Positions 1 to 11,944 of a stretch of 64,000 nucleotides of DNA are shown here, piece after piece. Origin of the DNA: Tubulanus polymorphus (lineage: Eukaryota; Nemertea; Palaeonemertea; Tubulaniformes; Tubulanidae); the NCBI RefSeq assembly GCF_964204645.1, contig NC_134031.1, positions 372,001-436,000 of the forward strand, in the 5' to 3' direction. The notes below the pieces were generated by a model. The model saw only the letters and a list, made by a program, of their open reading frames with translations, did no database searches and was not told the DNA's origin. How positions within the stretch are numbered: position 1 is the stretch's first letter; each line of letters begins with the position of its first letter. The position numbers and the translations under genes are program-made.

Positions 1-190
1 CTGTGACCCTAACCCTAGCTAGACCGTAACCCTAACCCTAGCACGACTCGAACCTGCGACCTCCAGTATGCCAGCCGAGCATTCTAACCACTAGACCATA
101 GACCAGTGGTGACTGAGGCAGTTGGTAGGTTTGTCTGGTCAATGCGGGTGACCTGATGACCAGTCAGGTGTGGACAATACCTGCTAGATC
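1..190 (-). mobile_element. tRNA-derived SINE copy A (minus orientation, telomere-like tail)
   Basis: Read on the minus strand, this stretch has a tRNA-like block: an A-box-like TGGTCTAGTGGTTAG and a B box GGTTCGAGTCGTG, followed by CTAGGGTTAGGGTTACGG. The same arrangement recurs near 31.3-31.56 kb (minus) and 50.48-50.72 kb (plus). All three share a 5' part containing GACTGGTCATC/GGTCACC and TGACCAGACAAACCTACCAA-like segments. The tRNA homology and repetition are seen directly. Calling it a SINE is inference; the element may begin before the window. It is not a functional tRNA gene because no acceptor stem closes. Confidence 0.7.
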
Positions 191-570
191 ATTATCGGTT
201 GATTGAAACAGTTTCGTTCCAGCACAGCAATTTTTGTTTGGGCCTCCAGACGTGCCCCCAGCATCCTGAGCGCCCCAGCATCCTGGCCCCCCAGCATCCT
301 GAGCGCCCCATCCACGTGACACAACCGAGGTCTCAATAATGCGCATACTTTCATTAGTCAAATCTTACGAGCAGCAACATTCAGCATCCCAGCAGCATCC
401 AGCACCAATAGCAACCAACCATCTCAAACGTCGTCCAGTAAAGGGATGTGTGTATTTTTTTATAATCTTGATTTATGTTGCATACATGAGTTTCCTCGTT
501 GGTTTCATCAGTGCCTCGTTACTAAGGTTACTAATAAACTATTGAACAGACGATGACGCTATGATGTATG

Positions 571-685
571 GGATACTTCACTGAACGGCCTGGTGACGCG
601 ACATCTCAACATCTCTTAAAATTATCACAATACTTCACTGAACGGCCTGGTGACGCGACATCTCTTAAAATTATCACAATACTTT
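571..685. repeat. Two-copy tandem duplication
   Basis: The segment beginning TACTTCACTGAACGGCCTGG and continuing through GTGACGCGACATCTC and TTAAAATTATCACAA occurs twice in direct order, the first copy carrying a small internal duplication of ACATCTC. It is a recent local duplication with no coding content. Confidence 0.8.
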
Positions 686-759
686 ACTTAGGAAAACAGA
701 AGACAAATTGAGCATCTTGCAATTTATAGAATAGAATTTGTTTCTGAAAAATATAGTAA

Positions 760-920
760 AGACAGGGTTCAGTTCCACAGTTCCGAGTTAAGATTTAACT
801 CAAAGTTAATTCATTGAAAATGAACTGATTTCAAGTCGGAGTTAACTGTAACTCACAACTGTGGAACTGGATCCTCAGTTCAGAGTTAACTGTAACTCAC
901 AACTGTGGAACTGGATCCAG
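760..920. mobile_element. Palindromic MITE-like element, 'GTTCCACAGTTGTGAGTTA' family
   Basis: The left end reads CAGTTCCACAGTTCCGAGTT and the right end its inverse, AACTCACAACTGTGGAACTG, around an A/T-rich centre. The right end is duplicated (about 848-916). The same inverted ends enclose a similar insert at 22844-22947, and single arms occur at about 13771, 42440, 48945, 54405 and 63950. This points to a short non-autonomous element, but I did not find clean target-site duplications. Confidence 0.55.
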
Positions 921-2235
921 GTCTACATTTTCCCACCACGTTTGGATCTTGGGTACAGTCAATACTTAAGTAAAAAAAAAAATCGCCTCAACTCTCCGTA
1001 AGTTGTTAGATTGGTTTAGAACCAGTGTCTGGTCTAATCTAAGTTTTGTTAAGTTGTTGAGATTGACTGAATAATCGAAATGACCAGGTTTAAAGATCGT
1101 TGACTTGTGCGGCCCTCGCGCGCGGTTGTGGTAACGCGGAATATGCATCAGCGATTCGTCCTTTGATTTCTATTGCAATCATCTCTAGTTTCTATTCGGT
1201 TATTCTATCTGCTGTAACTGGTCATTTTACCGCTTAAACTGACATCGCCTTATTCATAATTCACACGTGAACTAGAAGATATTCTCGGTATCTAATGTCG
1301 CAAGTTCTTCAGTCTACGTGGAGCCCGCCGCCGCTGAAATGTACAACAATAAGGCTAGGATATAGAACATAAGGGGATGATTGTAGCCAGTGAAGTAGCC
1401 GGTAAGAGGCTCACTGGTCCAATTCGCGCTGTATCAGTTTTTGGCACCTGACAAAAGACATAAACTTATCTATAATCTATTCAGATCAAATTCGACTCTG
1501 TAAACGCGGTTTGCGTTTCATAAAAACCTGTACTGTTCACATCAAGTGAGAGAGTGTTTGTACGTAAGGATGAAATAGTAGCGGTCTCCCTCCTCTCTCT
1601 CTCTCTCCCTCTCCCTCTCTCTCTCTCCTCTCATAACAATTCTAATGTGTTTAATACACTTTATCGAATATTAATGAGCTGCTGAACTTCACAAAGTTTC
1701 TCTAACAAAAGACTAACAATGTAATGACAGTACTGAAGTTATTACAGTGTAGTCATTTAACTGTCAAACTGAGGGAGAGAGAGAGGGGGAGAGAGGGGAT
1801 TAGCGGTAGCTTGACGTTTCGGACAGGACAGCTGTTTTAACGCTTCTATTTCACACTAACAACAACAAAGAATCAAATTCTATTCATTAAAGCAAAAATC
1901 TTTGTCAGTTGAAATTATTTTTTTTCTTAATTTTAAAATCTGTTAAATTTAGATAATTAAATAATTATTCTTAGAAAAAAATGTCCTTAATAGTTGAAGA
2001 TCTGAGATAGATTAATGTTTGTTTTGATTTTATTTATTAGTAACTCGAATTCACGATTCCGATATCAATGTAAATGTAAATCTAGGTATTCTGTATATTA
2101 CCTGATAATCTGAGTGGTATTGGGAGATCTCAGCTCTGTAAACTGTAAACTGATAGCTACAACTGGATGGACAGTCGGTGTTGACAGCTTCAATAGATTA
2201 TTGTGATTAATACACTGGAATTTGAAAGGATTCGA

Positions 2236-2480
2236 TCGTAAGAATTTCAGCGCGGTGTCTGTCTGTCGGCCTGTCCACAGTGTCTGTCGGCCTGTCTGTC
2301 GGCCTGTCCACAGTGTCTGTCGGCCTGTCTGTCGGCCTGTCCACAGTGTCTGTCGGCCTGTCTGTCGGCCTGTCCACAGTGTCTGTCGGCCTGTCTGTCG
2401 GCCTGTCCACAGTGTCTGTCGGCCTGTCTGTCGGCCTGTCCACAGTGTCTGTCGGCCTGTCCACAGTGTCTGTCGGTCTA
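2236..2480. repeat. 33-bp minisatellite
   Basis: Tandem units built from TGTCTGTCGGCCTGTC and CACAG repeat about seven times, followed by diverged copies to about 2560. The unit length is a multiple of three and lacks stop codons, so frames stay open on both strands. That openness is a property of the repeat and not evidence for a gene. Confidence 0.85.
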
Positions 2481-4844
2481 TTAGTCCACAGTATCCGTTA
2501 GTTGTGTCTCCATAGTGTCCGTCGGGCTGCCCACAGTATCCGTCGAACTGTCGACGGTGGTCTTAAGATTCGACTGTCCAGATTTGACGTCACTTCCGCC
2601 ACACTAGATGCAGGCAAATCCAGTTTAATACCCAAAATATTGTATTGAGGAGGGAGAGAGGGATTTACATCCAGATATAGCTGATACGGGAACGGAGCTA
2701 GAGGTCCAAAATTCTGAGAACTAAAAATAGAAGGTAGATTTGTTTATACATGTAAGAACTGCGGTTAGGGTGCTCTTTTCTTAATACGTATGATGTGGTT
2801 TTAATCAGTTGGTTGAATGTGTAAAGGGATAGGTAGGTGTTCCAGTGTAACATATCTCAATAGTGACACACACATTGTGCATCGCGTTCCTCATCTCTCC
2901 GCCTGTCGTCTGTCATCAGAGATCAGGTAAAATAATCATTCTTTGAAAAACCGGCAACTCGAACTGGGATAAAAGAACCGAGAGAAGAGAGAGAGAGAGA
3001 GGCAATTATAGACGCAATGACTGAAAATAATTATCTCAGGTCTAGCGATGATTTGATACTGGCTAGGTCGGGTGGAGCGCCGGAACGAGTCCGTCCTGTA
3101 GGTCTCCTCTGAGAACCGAACAGATATCACAACCTATTCTCAATGACAAATAATCGAGAAAGCGAACGACGACGTATTTTCGTCGATGATGATATAAAAC
3201 TACGGACAAGTCAATGTTTAAATATTAATGGAATAATCAGTAGAGAAACAAGCGGAGTAGGATCGGTCCATCAAACTTGACTTGCCTCCAGTTCTCATCA
3301 ATTCGATAATCCACTATTATCCGACGGTGAAATTGATATCGATGCCTTGTTTGCGATTCGGTGGATGGGATTAGGTGAAGTTATCACCACCGACATCTTT
3401 CATCCCCTCAACTCCCCCTCCCCACCCCCCGATCTAAACACCGGTAGTTATAGACTAACTTAGTTGCGCCCGATCATTATTGACCAACAGAGAGCAAACA
3501 TCCCAGTCAGACCCTGAAAATAGTTTACCGTCCCCACTGACGTACGAACAGCTGTCAACCATATTTGATTGTCAGGAACAATACCTGAAAATACTTTACG
3601 ACCCCCTATCAACCAGGGGGGCATTAATGTATTTAAGGGGATTGAAAATTTGTCAACCATTCCTGATTGTGGCACCTCCGATTTTTAGGGACTCTCACGA
3701 CAGATACTGCCTCGATAACACCCGGGATAACACCCACAGTGAACAGTGAGCTGTCAACAATATCCGAGAAATTCTTACTGATCAAAATATATTCTTCTAT
3801 AATTCGGTAGATTTCAATTCATTTCGTTTAATGTATCGTACAATCAGTAACAGATGCCGGGAAAATATATTATTAGCAAGAACGATTGTCCAGACACTAA
3901 TCAATTAGAAAAACTTCTGGTATATGTCCCGCGCGAGGCGGCGGAGGTGATAAATATTTCTAAGATGGCAAAGTTTCTTTTATCGGTTTCACGAGACAAA
4001 CAATACTACAATACGCGTTCACCGATAAACGCAGACCCTTCTAACTAATGTACGACAAGTGCCGCGGCAAATTAGGTTTATTACAACCGCCGTAAGAAAC
4101 ATTCGGCGCCAAAAGACAAGTGTTAACCTGACGGCAAAAACTGTCGTCAGAAATCTGAGCGAGAATAGATCACACTTGAGTGAAGTGGGGTCCAATTCGC
4201 TCAATACACGCGAATAATCGTTAAGTATGGCTATGAGGCAACTGTCATTGCCAGTGCGGGAACAATCTAATTACTCAACACTTAAAGCCGCCTTTAAAGC
4301 TAGAAAATTAGTTACATCTGCGACAACCGTCGACGACTACTCATAACAGACGACCACTGTGGCTGCTGATGATGAATTAAAGCTGTAAATTTGTAGTTAT
4401 ATATCGTAGAGAATATGTCAGTAACAGTGATAGAATCCACGGGTGACTGAATAACTATCTGTCACATCTCTATTAGATACTATCAAACTGTTGATTTCAA
4501 CTGAGACTGATCCCGCAGACTGGATGTATAGGGGAAGATGCTCGAGGCCCGTGTAGTTTGAGTGAGGCTCGTTGAGACCAGGTTCCCCCTCCCCCGCCCC
4601 CACCCCCGGTGTTCAGTGAGGAACTTGAACTTACATTCATTATCTCGTATATAATATTTATGCATAGTTAAACATGCAATAAATTGACCAAAACAAAACA
4701 TTGAAAAATAACCTTTAATTTGTGCTCAACATCCGAACTCACCCCAGGAGGTGTGGGACTCTGTGGGGCAGGTAGTCCTACCATCGATACTTCAAAGCCC
4801 CAGAGGGTATCAGTGGATATATGTGACTGTTTCAGCTAGTTTCC

Positions 4845-5083
4845 CAGGGGCTGATCCAAGGGGAGGTTGCAGGGGGTTTGCCCCCTAAAATCAATGAAGT
4901 TGCCCAGACATTTTATAGCAAAATTAAATACATAAAACTGATACTTATAGAGTTTGAGTTGACAAGATTTTCTTGTATATTTTCAAAACAAGAGTTTATT
5001 TTTTATTAGCTTTCTTTCTTAATTGGCCCAAATTTTGTGGCGCACCCCTCCGTGAATCAGACCCTCGACTCTACCCGCCCCTG
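4845..5083. mobile_element. hAT-like non-autonomous element (CAGGGGC termini)
   Basis: The left edge reads CAGGGGCTGATCCAAGGGG and the right edge ends ACCCGCCCCTG, whose reverse complement starts CAGGGGCGGGT. Elements with matching G-rich, inverted ends occur at 30544-30799 and 46045-46252. The similarity of ends suggests related hAT-type MITEs; no transposase is present and no target duplication was confirmed. Confidence 0.45.
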
Positions 5084-6210
5084 ACCACCCCCTCCCCCAC
5101 CTCAACAGAAGCGAAGACAAAGTCAATGTTTTCTACGATAAAAAAATCTTTGTTCAGAACTTTTATTTTCGAGAAAGAATCGGAACAGGACGGATAGAAA
5201 TATTGCACAATCAGTTTTACAAAGTTTTAAAAATCCACGGCGAAAAATGCGTGGTCCCACGAGCAATTATAGTTCCACAAAACGACGACAGACGTCAGCA
5301 CCGTCTAGACGACACATTTCAGCAGTTCATTAGAAAAATACTGATACATATAATAATAATAATAGTGAATTTTTACTCTTTAAAAAACAGCAGTAGAATT
5401 AATGAAAAGCATATCTAAAATACTGGATAAAATTTTTAAAGCATTTTCAAATTCCGCGAGATCGAATGATAACATTTAAATGAAAAACTATAAAGCAGTG
5501 ATTTTACATGATTGCAAAAAGATGTAAAATATTATTTCAGTAAGCTCTACCTGCCCCCCCCCTCCCCCTCGAGTTGGTGCTCTACCCCCACTCGAGATTG
5601 TGCCAAACTTTAATCATTAAGCTAGACAAAAATGATACCTTGTTTCTCCCCAGCGGTCGGGTCATTTTTGTAAAAAATGATAAAACTTGTAAACAGTTCA
5701 TTTCTATAGCGGCCGGGTCTGTTATTGTAAGCTTGATCATGATTTTAAAAACAGTAATGTATAGGGTAGATAGGCGGCCGGCCGGGTCAACTTTTGCGCT
5801 CAACTGACGGAAAAACAAGGTATCAATGTTTTTAGCCTTAGTTCACTGTATTTAGTTCGATATGAAACACTGGAATTATTCAAAATACTTCATACTAGAT
5901 AAAATTGTGAACAAATACTATTCATAAATAGTGGTAAAATTTACACTAATAAATCATACATATATCATTGATTTTTAAAAAAGATATGAATTAATCGTAA
6001 ATCGATTATAGAAATAATAAAAATATCGTTAAAACTACGTTAATAAATCATGGTTTTTATAATCTCAATCATTCAGTCATGATTCTCTATTTTACTCATT
6101 GTGTTTCATTTTTGCGATGTCAATTTTTATTTTGTCATGGAGCAAAATGACATTTGACTCTAAGCAGCAAGAATTGAATTTTTGAATCAAATCTTTCATT
6201 TGTCAATAAT

Positions 6211-6305
6211 CTGTAAACTGGGCTTGTTGTAAACTGGGCTTGTTGTAAACTGGGCTTGTTGTAAACTTGGTCTGTTGTAAACTTGGTCTGTTGTAAACTG
6301 GGCAC
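6211..6305. repeat. 17-bp minisatellite
   Basis: The unit TGTAAACTGGGCTTGT is repeated six times in tandem with a few T/G changes, just beyond the stop codon of the minus-strand LRR gene, so it would lie in or after its 3' UTR. Confidence 0.8.
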
Positions 6306-6332
6306 CGAGTTTGTTGTTGTTAGTTGTTGTTT

Positions 6333-9300
6333 TTAACTGATGAGACAATTTCTATTTTTGGTCACCTCATCGATGATCGCTTGGTCCTCAGGGAGTCGAG
6401 AAATTCCATCTAAAACTTTCAACTGCGGCAGAATTCTGAAAACTCTGTAGAAATAAATCAATGAAACAATGATTAATTGTGGATGACAAGAGTTTTTTAA
6501 TTCTTAACTGGTTCTTAATCCTCTTAATCAAGAAAATGGAAGCTGAAGCCGGCAAATGATGCCTCGATTTCAGCTCAGCGGTTCGAGGGGAACCCCTGAT
6601 TGGAGCTCAGCAGTTTGAGGGGAACCCCTGATTAAAGCTCAGTGGTTTGAGGGGAACCCCTGATTGGAGCTCAGCGGTTTGAGGGGAACCCCTGATTAAA
6701 GCTCAGTGGTTTGAGGGGAACCCCTGATTGAAGCTCAGTGGTTTGAGGGGAACCCCTGATTGAAGCTCAGTGGTTTGAGGGGAACCAACTCTTACCTGAT
6801 TCTATAGTTCTGTGTAAATTCCACTGGATTTCCTTTCATGTTTAAACTCACTAAAGGAGTGCCTTTAAATCTCTTCAATCCGTTCAATGTTAGAATATTA
6901 TTCATCGAAATGTTGAGATGACGAATTTCTGGACATTTTGGCAAATTCTAAACAAGAGAATGAATGAAATACAAATGACTCAGTTTTACAGTTGCACAGA
7001 CTCAGTTTGACAGTTGCACAGACTCAGTTTTACAGTTGCACAGACTCAGTTTGACAGTTGCACAGACTCAGTTTGACAGTTGCACAGACTCAGTTTGACA
7101 GTTGATGGGGAATGAATGACTGAACTTACTGTAAGAGAACCGAGAAAGTTGCGACTCACATTCAAACTGACACATCTGAAATAAATATAGAAATATTTGT
7201 GAAAACCAGTGGGCAGAGGTGGAGGAGGGAGGGGGTTTACTTCCTGCGGTAGAGTCACTATACTGATATTCTGTAGATTGGAGGGAGGGGAAGGGAGGGG
7301 GAGGAGGGGAGGGAGGAGGGGAGGAGGGAGTACTCACTGCGGTAATGTCACTATACTGATATTCTGTAGATTGGAGGGAGGGGGAGGAGGGGAGGAGGGA
7401 GTACTCACTGCGGTAATGTCACTGTACTGATATTCTGTAGATTGGAGGGAGGGAGGAGGGAGGGGGAGGAGGGGAGGAGGGAGTACTCACTGCGGTAGTG
7501 TCACTATACTGATATTCTGTAGATTGGAGGGAGAGAGGAGGGAGGGGGAGGAGGGGAGGAGGGAGTACTCACTGCGGTAGTGTCACTATACTGATATTCT
7601 GTAGATTGGAGGGAGAGAGGAGGGAGGGGGAGGAGGGAGTACTCACTGCGGTAATGTCACTGTACTGATATTCTGTAGATTGGAGGGAGAGAGGAGGGAG
7701 GGGGAGGAGGGGAGGAGGGAGTACTCACTGCGGTAATGTCACTGTACTGATATTCTGTAGATTGGAGGGAGGGGAAGGGAGGGGGAGGAGGGAGTACTCA
7801 CTGCGGTAGTGTCACTATACTGATATTCTGTAGATTGGAGGGAGGGGAAGGGAGGGGGAGGAGGGGAGGGAGGAGGGGAGGAGGGAGTACTCACTGCGGT
7901 AGTGTCACTATACTGATATTCTGTAGATTGGAGGGAGAGAGGAGGGAGGGGGAGGAGGGAGTACTCACTGCGGTAGTGTCACTATACTGATATTCTGTAG
8001 ATTGGAGGGAGGGGAAGGGAGGGGGAGGAGGGGAGGGAGGAGGGGAGGAGGGAGTACTCACTGCGGTAGTGTCACTATACTGATATTCTGTAGATTGGAG
8101 GGAGGGAGGAGGGAGGGGGAGGAGGGAGTACTCACTGCGGTAATGTCACTGTACTGATATTCTGTAGATTGGAGGGAGGGGAAGGGAGGGGGAGGAGGGG
8201 AGGGAGGAGGGGAGGAGGGAGTACTCACTGCGGTAGTGTCACTATACTGATATTCTGTAGATTGGAGGGAGAGAGGAGGGAGGGGGAGGAGGGGAGGAGG
8301 GAGTACTCACTGCGGTAATGTCACTGTACTGATATTCTGTAGATTGGAGGGAGGGAGGAGGGAGGGGGAGGAGGGGAGGAGGGAGTACTCACTGCGGTAA
8401 TGTCACTGTACTGATATTCTGTAGATTGGAGGGAGGGAGGAGGGAGGGGGAGGAGGGGAGGAGGGAGTACTCACTGCGGTAATGTCACTGTACTGATATT
8501 CTGTAGATTGGAGGGAGGGAGGAGGGAGGGGGAGGAGGGGAGGAGGGAGTACTCACTGCGGTAATGTCACTGTACTGATATTCTGTAGATTGGAGGGAGG
8601 GAGGAGGGAGGGGGAGGAGGGAGTACTCACTGCGGTAGTGTCACTATACTGATATTCTGTAGATTGGAGGGAGGGGAAGGGAGGGGGAGGAGGGGAGGGA
8701 GGAGGGGAGGAGGGAGTACTCACTGCGGTAGTGTCACTATACTGATATTCTGTAGATTGGAGGGAGGGAGGAGGGAGGGGGAGGAGGGGAGGGAGGAGGG
8801 AGGGGGAGGAGGGGAGGAGGGAGTACTCACTGCGGTAATGTCACTGTACTGATATTCTGTAGATTGGAGGGAGGGAGGAGGGAGGGGGAGGAGGGGAGGA
8901 GGGAGTACTCACTGCGGTAATGTCACTGTACTGATATTCTGTAGATTGGAGGGAGGGAGGAGGGAGGGGGAGGAGGGGAGGAGGGAGTACTCACTGCGGT
9001 AGTGTCACTATACTGATATTCTGTAGATTGGAGGGAGAGAGGAGGGAGGGGGAGGAGGGGAGGAGGGAGTACTCACTGCGGTAATGTCACTGTACTGATA
9101 TTCTGTAGATTGGAGGGAGGGAGGAGGGAGGGGGAGGAGGGGAGGAGGGAGTACTCACTGCGGTAATGTCACTGTACTGATATTCTGTAGATTGGAGGGA
9201 GGGAGGAGGGAGGGGGAGGAGGGGAGGAGGGAGTACTCACTGCGGTAGTGTCACTATACTGATATTCTGTAGATTGGAGGGAGGGAGGAGGGAGGGGGAG

Positions 9301-10571
9301 GAGGGGAGGAGGGAGTACTCACTGCAGTAATGTCACTGTACTGATATTCTGTAGATTGGATGGAGGGAAGGGGAGGGGGAGGAGGGGAGGAGGGAGTTGT
9401 ACTCACTGCGGTAGTGTCACTGTACTGATATTCTGTAGATTGGAGGGAGGGAGGAGGGAGGGGGAGGAGGGGAGGAGGGAGTACTCACTGCGGTAATGTC
9501 ACTGTACTGATATTCTGTAGATTATTCTCCACTATAATCAACTCCTCAACGTGTCTCATACGTTGTAAAACTCGAGTGAAATTCGTCCTCTGATATTCAT
9601 GTGATAGTTCCTGATACGATAGATTACCCTTCACACAATTCTCCCAATCCTCTTTCACATCGCGATAATCTTTCTTCTCCTTTACAGTTTTATTTTCCAC
9701 CCTCTCATCATTCTTGTCGATCAGTTTATCTTTGTTGATCGGACCTGAAAATATTTCCGAGCGACATTTCAATAATTCTTAGTTAGGAGAATCGCACGAT
9801 GATTGGTGGAATATATCGAGATTGATCGATACCTTCTCTGATACGTGGAGCGTTCAGTTGAGGTCCTGTTAAATCTGTATCACATAATTCATGCCATAAA
9901 GTGTATTTAAACTTCTCGGACGGCAACTGAAATATCGAATGAAATACATCTACAGTTAACTCTGCCTTACCTGCACTATTGACCAGTACTGAGTTGACTG
10001 AAGTACTGTGTTGACCAGTACTGAATTGACTAAAGTACTGTGTTGACCATTTTTGACTAGTTTTCCAGGTTGATAAGTTTGCAAAGTTGACTGGTTCAAA
10101 CCAAGTTGACTCGTACTTAGTTGACCAGTTTACCAACTTGACTGGTACTTAATTGGTAGGTTTTACTAGGTTGATCAGAACTGAGGTGACAGGTTTATTA
10201 TGCTGACCAGTACTGAGTTAACCAGTTTACCAAGTTGACCAGTACTGAGTTGACAGTAGGCCTACTGAGTCAACCGAATACTGAGTCGACTGGATACTGA
10301 GTTGACCAGATATTGAGTTGACCGGTTACTGAGTTAACTGGATACTGAGTTAACTGTATATTGAGTTGACCGGATACTGATTAAGGAGACTGATGTATAT
10401 TTTACCTGTGGTAATACACGTATCTCTTCAGCACAGTTGTGTTGTTGTTTATAAACAGGTTTTATAGATATTTCTACTAAAGTCGTCGATCCTGTACTGT
10501 TACTGCTGCTTACACTGTTTATAGTGTTAGGACTGCTGTAATCTGAATCTATACTTTCTGTATGAATCGAC
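6333..10571 (-). CDS. Leucine-rich-repeat protein, 5' end unresolved
   Basis: Six exons on the minus strand join in frame: 10406-10571, 9833-9926, 9489-9744, 7130-7175, 6796-6947 and 6333-6444 (stop TAA). The first exon is Ser/Thr-rich; the next two are charged. LRR units then run NNLQNISTVTLPQ, CVSLNVSRNFLGSLTNLPK, IRHLNISMNNILTLNGLKR and PLVSLNMKGNPVEF, ending in the cap-like LPQLKVLDGISRLPED. This is the plant/SDS22-like short LRR style of many intracellular adaptor and ciliary proteins, so a scaffold role is plausible but not shown. An upstream coding exon ending in phase 2 is expected between 10.6 and 11.9 kb and was not found. An in-frame ATG at 10597 could instead be the start, but it overlaps a good TTTCAG acceptor. 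The intron between 9489 and 7175 is filled with copies of the exon's own end (7205-9488). Confidence 0.75.
6556..6790. repeat. 39-bp minisatellite in the last intron of the LRR gene
   Basis: About six units containing GCTCAGTGGTTTGAGGGGAA followed by CCCCTGATTG lie in tandem. Each unit holds GGGGAACCCC, a short self-complementary hairpin. The array ends next to the donor of the 6796-6947 exon. Confidence 0.85.
6980..7103. repeat. 22-bp minisatellite
   Basis: Six tandem copies of CAGACTCAGTTTGACAGTTG (plus CA) lie in the short intron between the LRR exons at 6796-6947 and 7130-7175. Confidence 0.85.
7205..9488 (-). repeat. Exon-derived tandem array carrying splice acceptor and donor copies (about 27 units)
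   Basis: Read on the minus strand, each unit (about 75-110 bp) has a C/T-rich tract, then ATCTACAG, then a 26-nt block AATATCAGTACAGTGACATT plus ACCGCA, then GTGAGTACTC. The 26-nt block and donor are the end of the authentic LRR exon (9489-9744) and its 5' splice site. In the real exon the block is preceded by coding sequence; in each copy it is preceded by pyrimidines, which makes CTACAG look like a 3' splice site. I counted 27 copies before the authentic one. They fall in two main variants (GTAATGTCACTGT and GTAGTGTCACTAT on plus). The plus strand is G-rich (GGGAGGAGG runs). Confidence 0.9.
9965..10385. repeat. Degenerate GTTGACCAGTACTGA repeats
   Basis: Variants of GTTGACCAGTACTGAGTTGA recur at irregular intervals of roughly 15-25 bp through an LRR-gene intron. 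Divergence is higher than in the neighbouring minisatellites, so it is an older array. Confidence 0.75.
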
Positions 10572-10734
10572 CTGAAACAAACAAACAACAAATACATCCA
10601 ACCTTCAGAAAGTATATAATCTATTCTAGCGTGTAACTATTTCTACGTTAATTTTCCTTTGATTAAAGTCTAATTAGCTTAATTAGTCTCTTTGTCTCTG
10701 GATTGTATATATATCTCATAATTTTTGTAGTATC

Positions 10735-10800
10735 TCATTATTCCTGAAGATGACTTAGGATATAGTCGAAACGTTGAAATAAACTACTATCTCGAAGTTT
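10735..10800 (+). ncRNA. Hammerhead-like core motif, retroelement remnant
   Basis: CTGAAGA (10744-10750) is followed by GACT...AGTC, able to pair, and then GAAAC (10768-10772). This matches the CUGANGA-stem II-GAAA core of hammerhead ribozymes, which are known from Penelope-like retroelements. Stems I and III are not convincing, so activity is doubtful; it is most likely a retroelement end. Similar cores occur at 14901-14930 and 47588-47615. Confidence 0.35.
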
Positions 10801-11074
10801 CATTTTCGGACTTTTTCGTTATAATTATGGGATTCTCTCTACTTCAGAGAGTAATGTGAATGTAGGGGGACTGAATAAATCTGACTGTATGATGTATTTG
10901 ATTCTAGAAGTGCGATAAGGTCATGCCAGTAAACTGACTGTTAGACTATATAACCCTGTACCTAACAAGGAAGACTGTCATTATGTTAATTACCTGTTTG
11001 ACATATTCAACAAGTTGAATTTCAGTCCAGTTGCCGAAGGGAAGGTTTAAGATCCAATCAAGTTACCCAGGGAC

Positions 11075-11245
11075 GGGTTTAAGTGTGCCGGGTAGATAGG
11101 TTTAGATTCACTCCACTTGTAGAGCTGGGTAGGTTCAGTCCAGTTTCCAGGGCTAGGTAGGTTCAGTCGGGTTTCCAGGGCTAGGTAGGTTCAGTCCAGT
11201 TGTCCAGGGCTAGGTAGGTTCAGTCCAGTTGTCCAGAGCTAGGCA
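11075..11245. repeat. 29-bp minisatellite upstream of NUP214
   Basis: About five units of GGGCTAGGTAGGTTCAGTCC plus AGTTGTCCA lie between the LRR gene and NUP214. No coding content. Confidence 0.75.
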
Positions 11246-11759
11246 GCAGTAGTTCATAGAAAGGGAGCTGTTCATACAAATTAAATGAGGAAATAGAAAA
11301 TCTGAAAAGAGAAATTCAAAACTCTATTTTAGCTAAAAGCTTTAGAAAAGTCTTACCACACAAACCTCTCGTACCCCGGAGTCACAGGATGCAACTACAA
11401 AAGCTTACCACCAACAATTAAGTCACTAACTAACTAGCTAGCGTGAGGCAGGGGTCTAAATTTTCAAATGAAATTGTTCAGGCTCCTGTTTGAGGTTTGA
11501 TATTTTGATTTTTGAAGGCCCCGCGGGGTTGGCGACACCACCAGTCCCGTGAAGTGTGGAGGAGAGGGTCCTGCTGATGTAGATGAAGCCCCTCTTCTGA
11601 CCCCGAATTAAGTATTCTACAAAAATGAATAAATCTTTGAATATTTGAGGAGAAACTTACAACAATTCGATTTACTGTTTACATAGGACTGTCAAATTGA
11701 GTATCAACAAAATACGGAACTGGACTTCACTGAAATTGACAAATTGAATTGAATTGGTA

Positions 11760-11944
11760 ATCAGTAAAATACGGATTTGGCGTTGATATCAGTCCGACTG
11801 CCGTGATTTAGCGATATCCAATGAATGGAAGCCGAGTGGAGTTTTGAAAACGATTTCAAACGCGTAAATAATAAAACCGCGGGTGTAAAGCTGGGAATCT
11901 GAGAATCTACGGAATCTACAGACGATAAGAGAATCTGTGATAAA
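11760..11944 (+). promoter_or_regulatory. Probable NUP214 promoter/5' UTR
   Basis: The 185 bases before the start codon include a CCAAT element (TATCCAATGAATGG near 11816) and a CG-containing stretch (AACGCGTAAATAATAAAACC) but no clear TATA box. The role is inferred from position only. Confidence 0.35.

Larger units (their letters stand above)
191..6332. other. Gene-poor region downstream of the LRR gene
   Basis: I see no exon with convincing protein similarity here. It holds an imperfect tandem duplication (571-685, unit containing ACTTCACTGAACGGCCTGG), a palindromic MITE-like piece (760-920), CT/GA tracts near 1590-1630 and 1770-1800, a 33-bp minisatellite (2236-2480), a hAT-like element (4845-5083) and a 17-bp repeat (6211-6305). 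Open frames at 3480-3749 and 3854-4048 (plus) are short, match nothing I recognise and lack clear splice context; they are left unannotated. Confidence 0.5.

Noticed and set aside
1-60. CCCTAACCCTAA at the window edge as a chromosome end
   Set aside because: The same short TTAGGG-type blocks accompany the tRNA-like element at two internal sites, so this is the element's tail and not a telomere.
2207-2515. Open frames with DRPTDTV and CRPVHSV repeats
   Set aside because: Product of a 33-bp minisatellite open on both strands.
3480-3749. Possible small gene on the plus strand
   Set aside because: No recognisable domain, no flanking splice sites, and the antisense is also open; evidence too thin.
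7205-9488. CRISPR-like repeat-spacer array
   Set aside because: Spacers are low-complexity G/A tracts, the repeat is exon-derived, and this is an animal gene intron.
9783-10136. 117-codon minus-strand frame as a single exon
   Set aside because: Only the part 9833-9926 has exon borders and correct phase; the rest translates the GTTGACC repeat.
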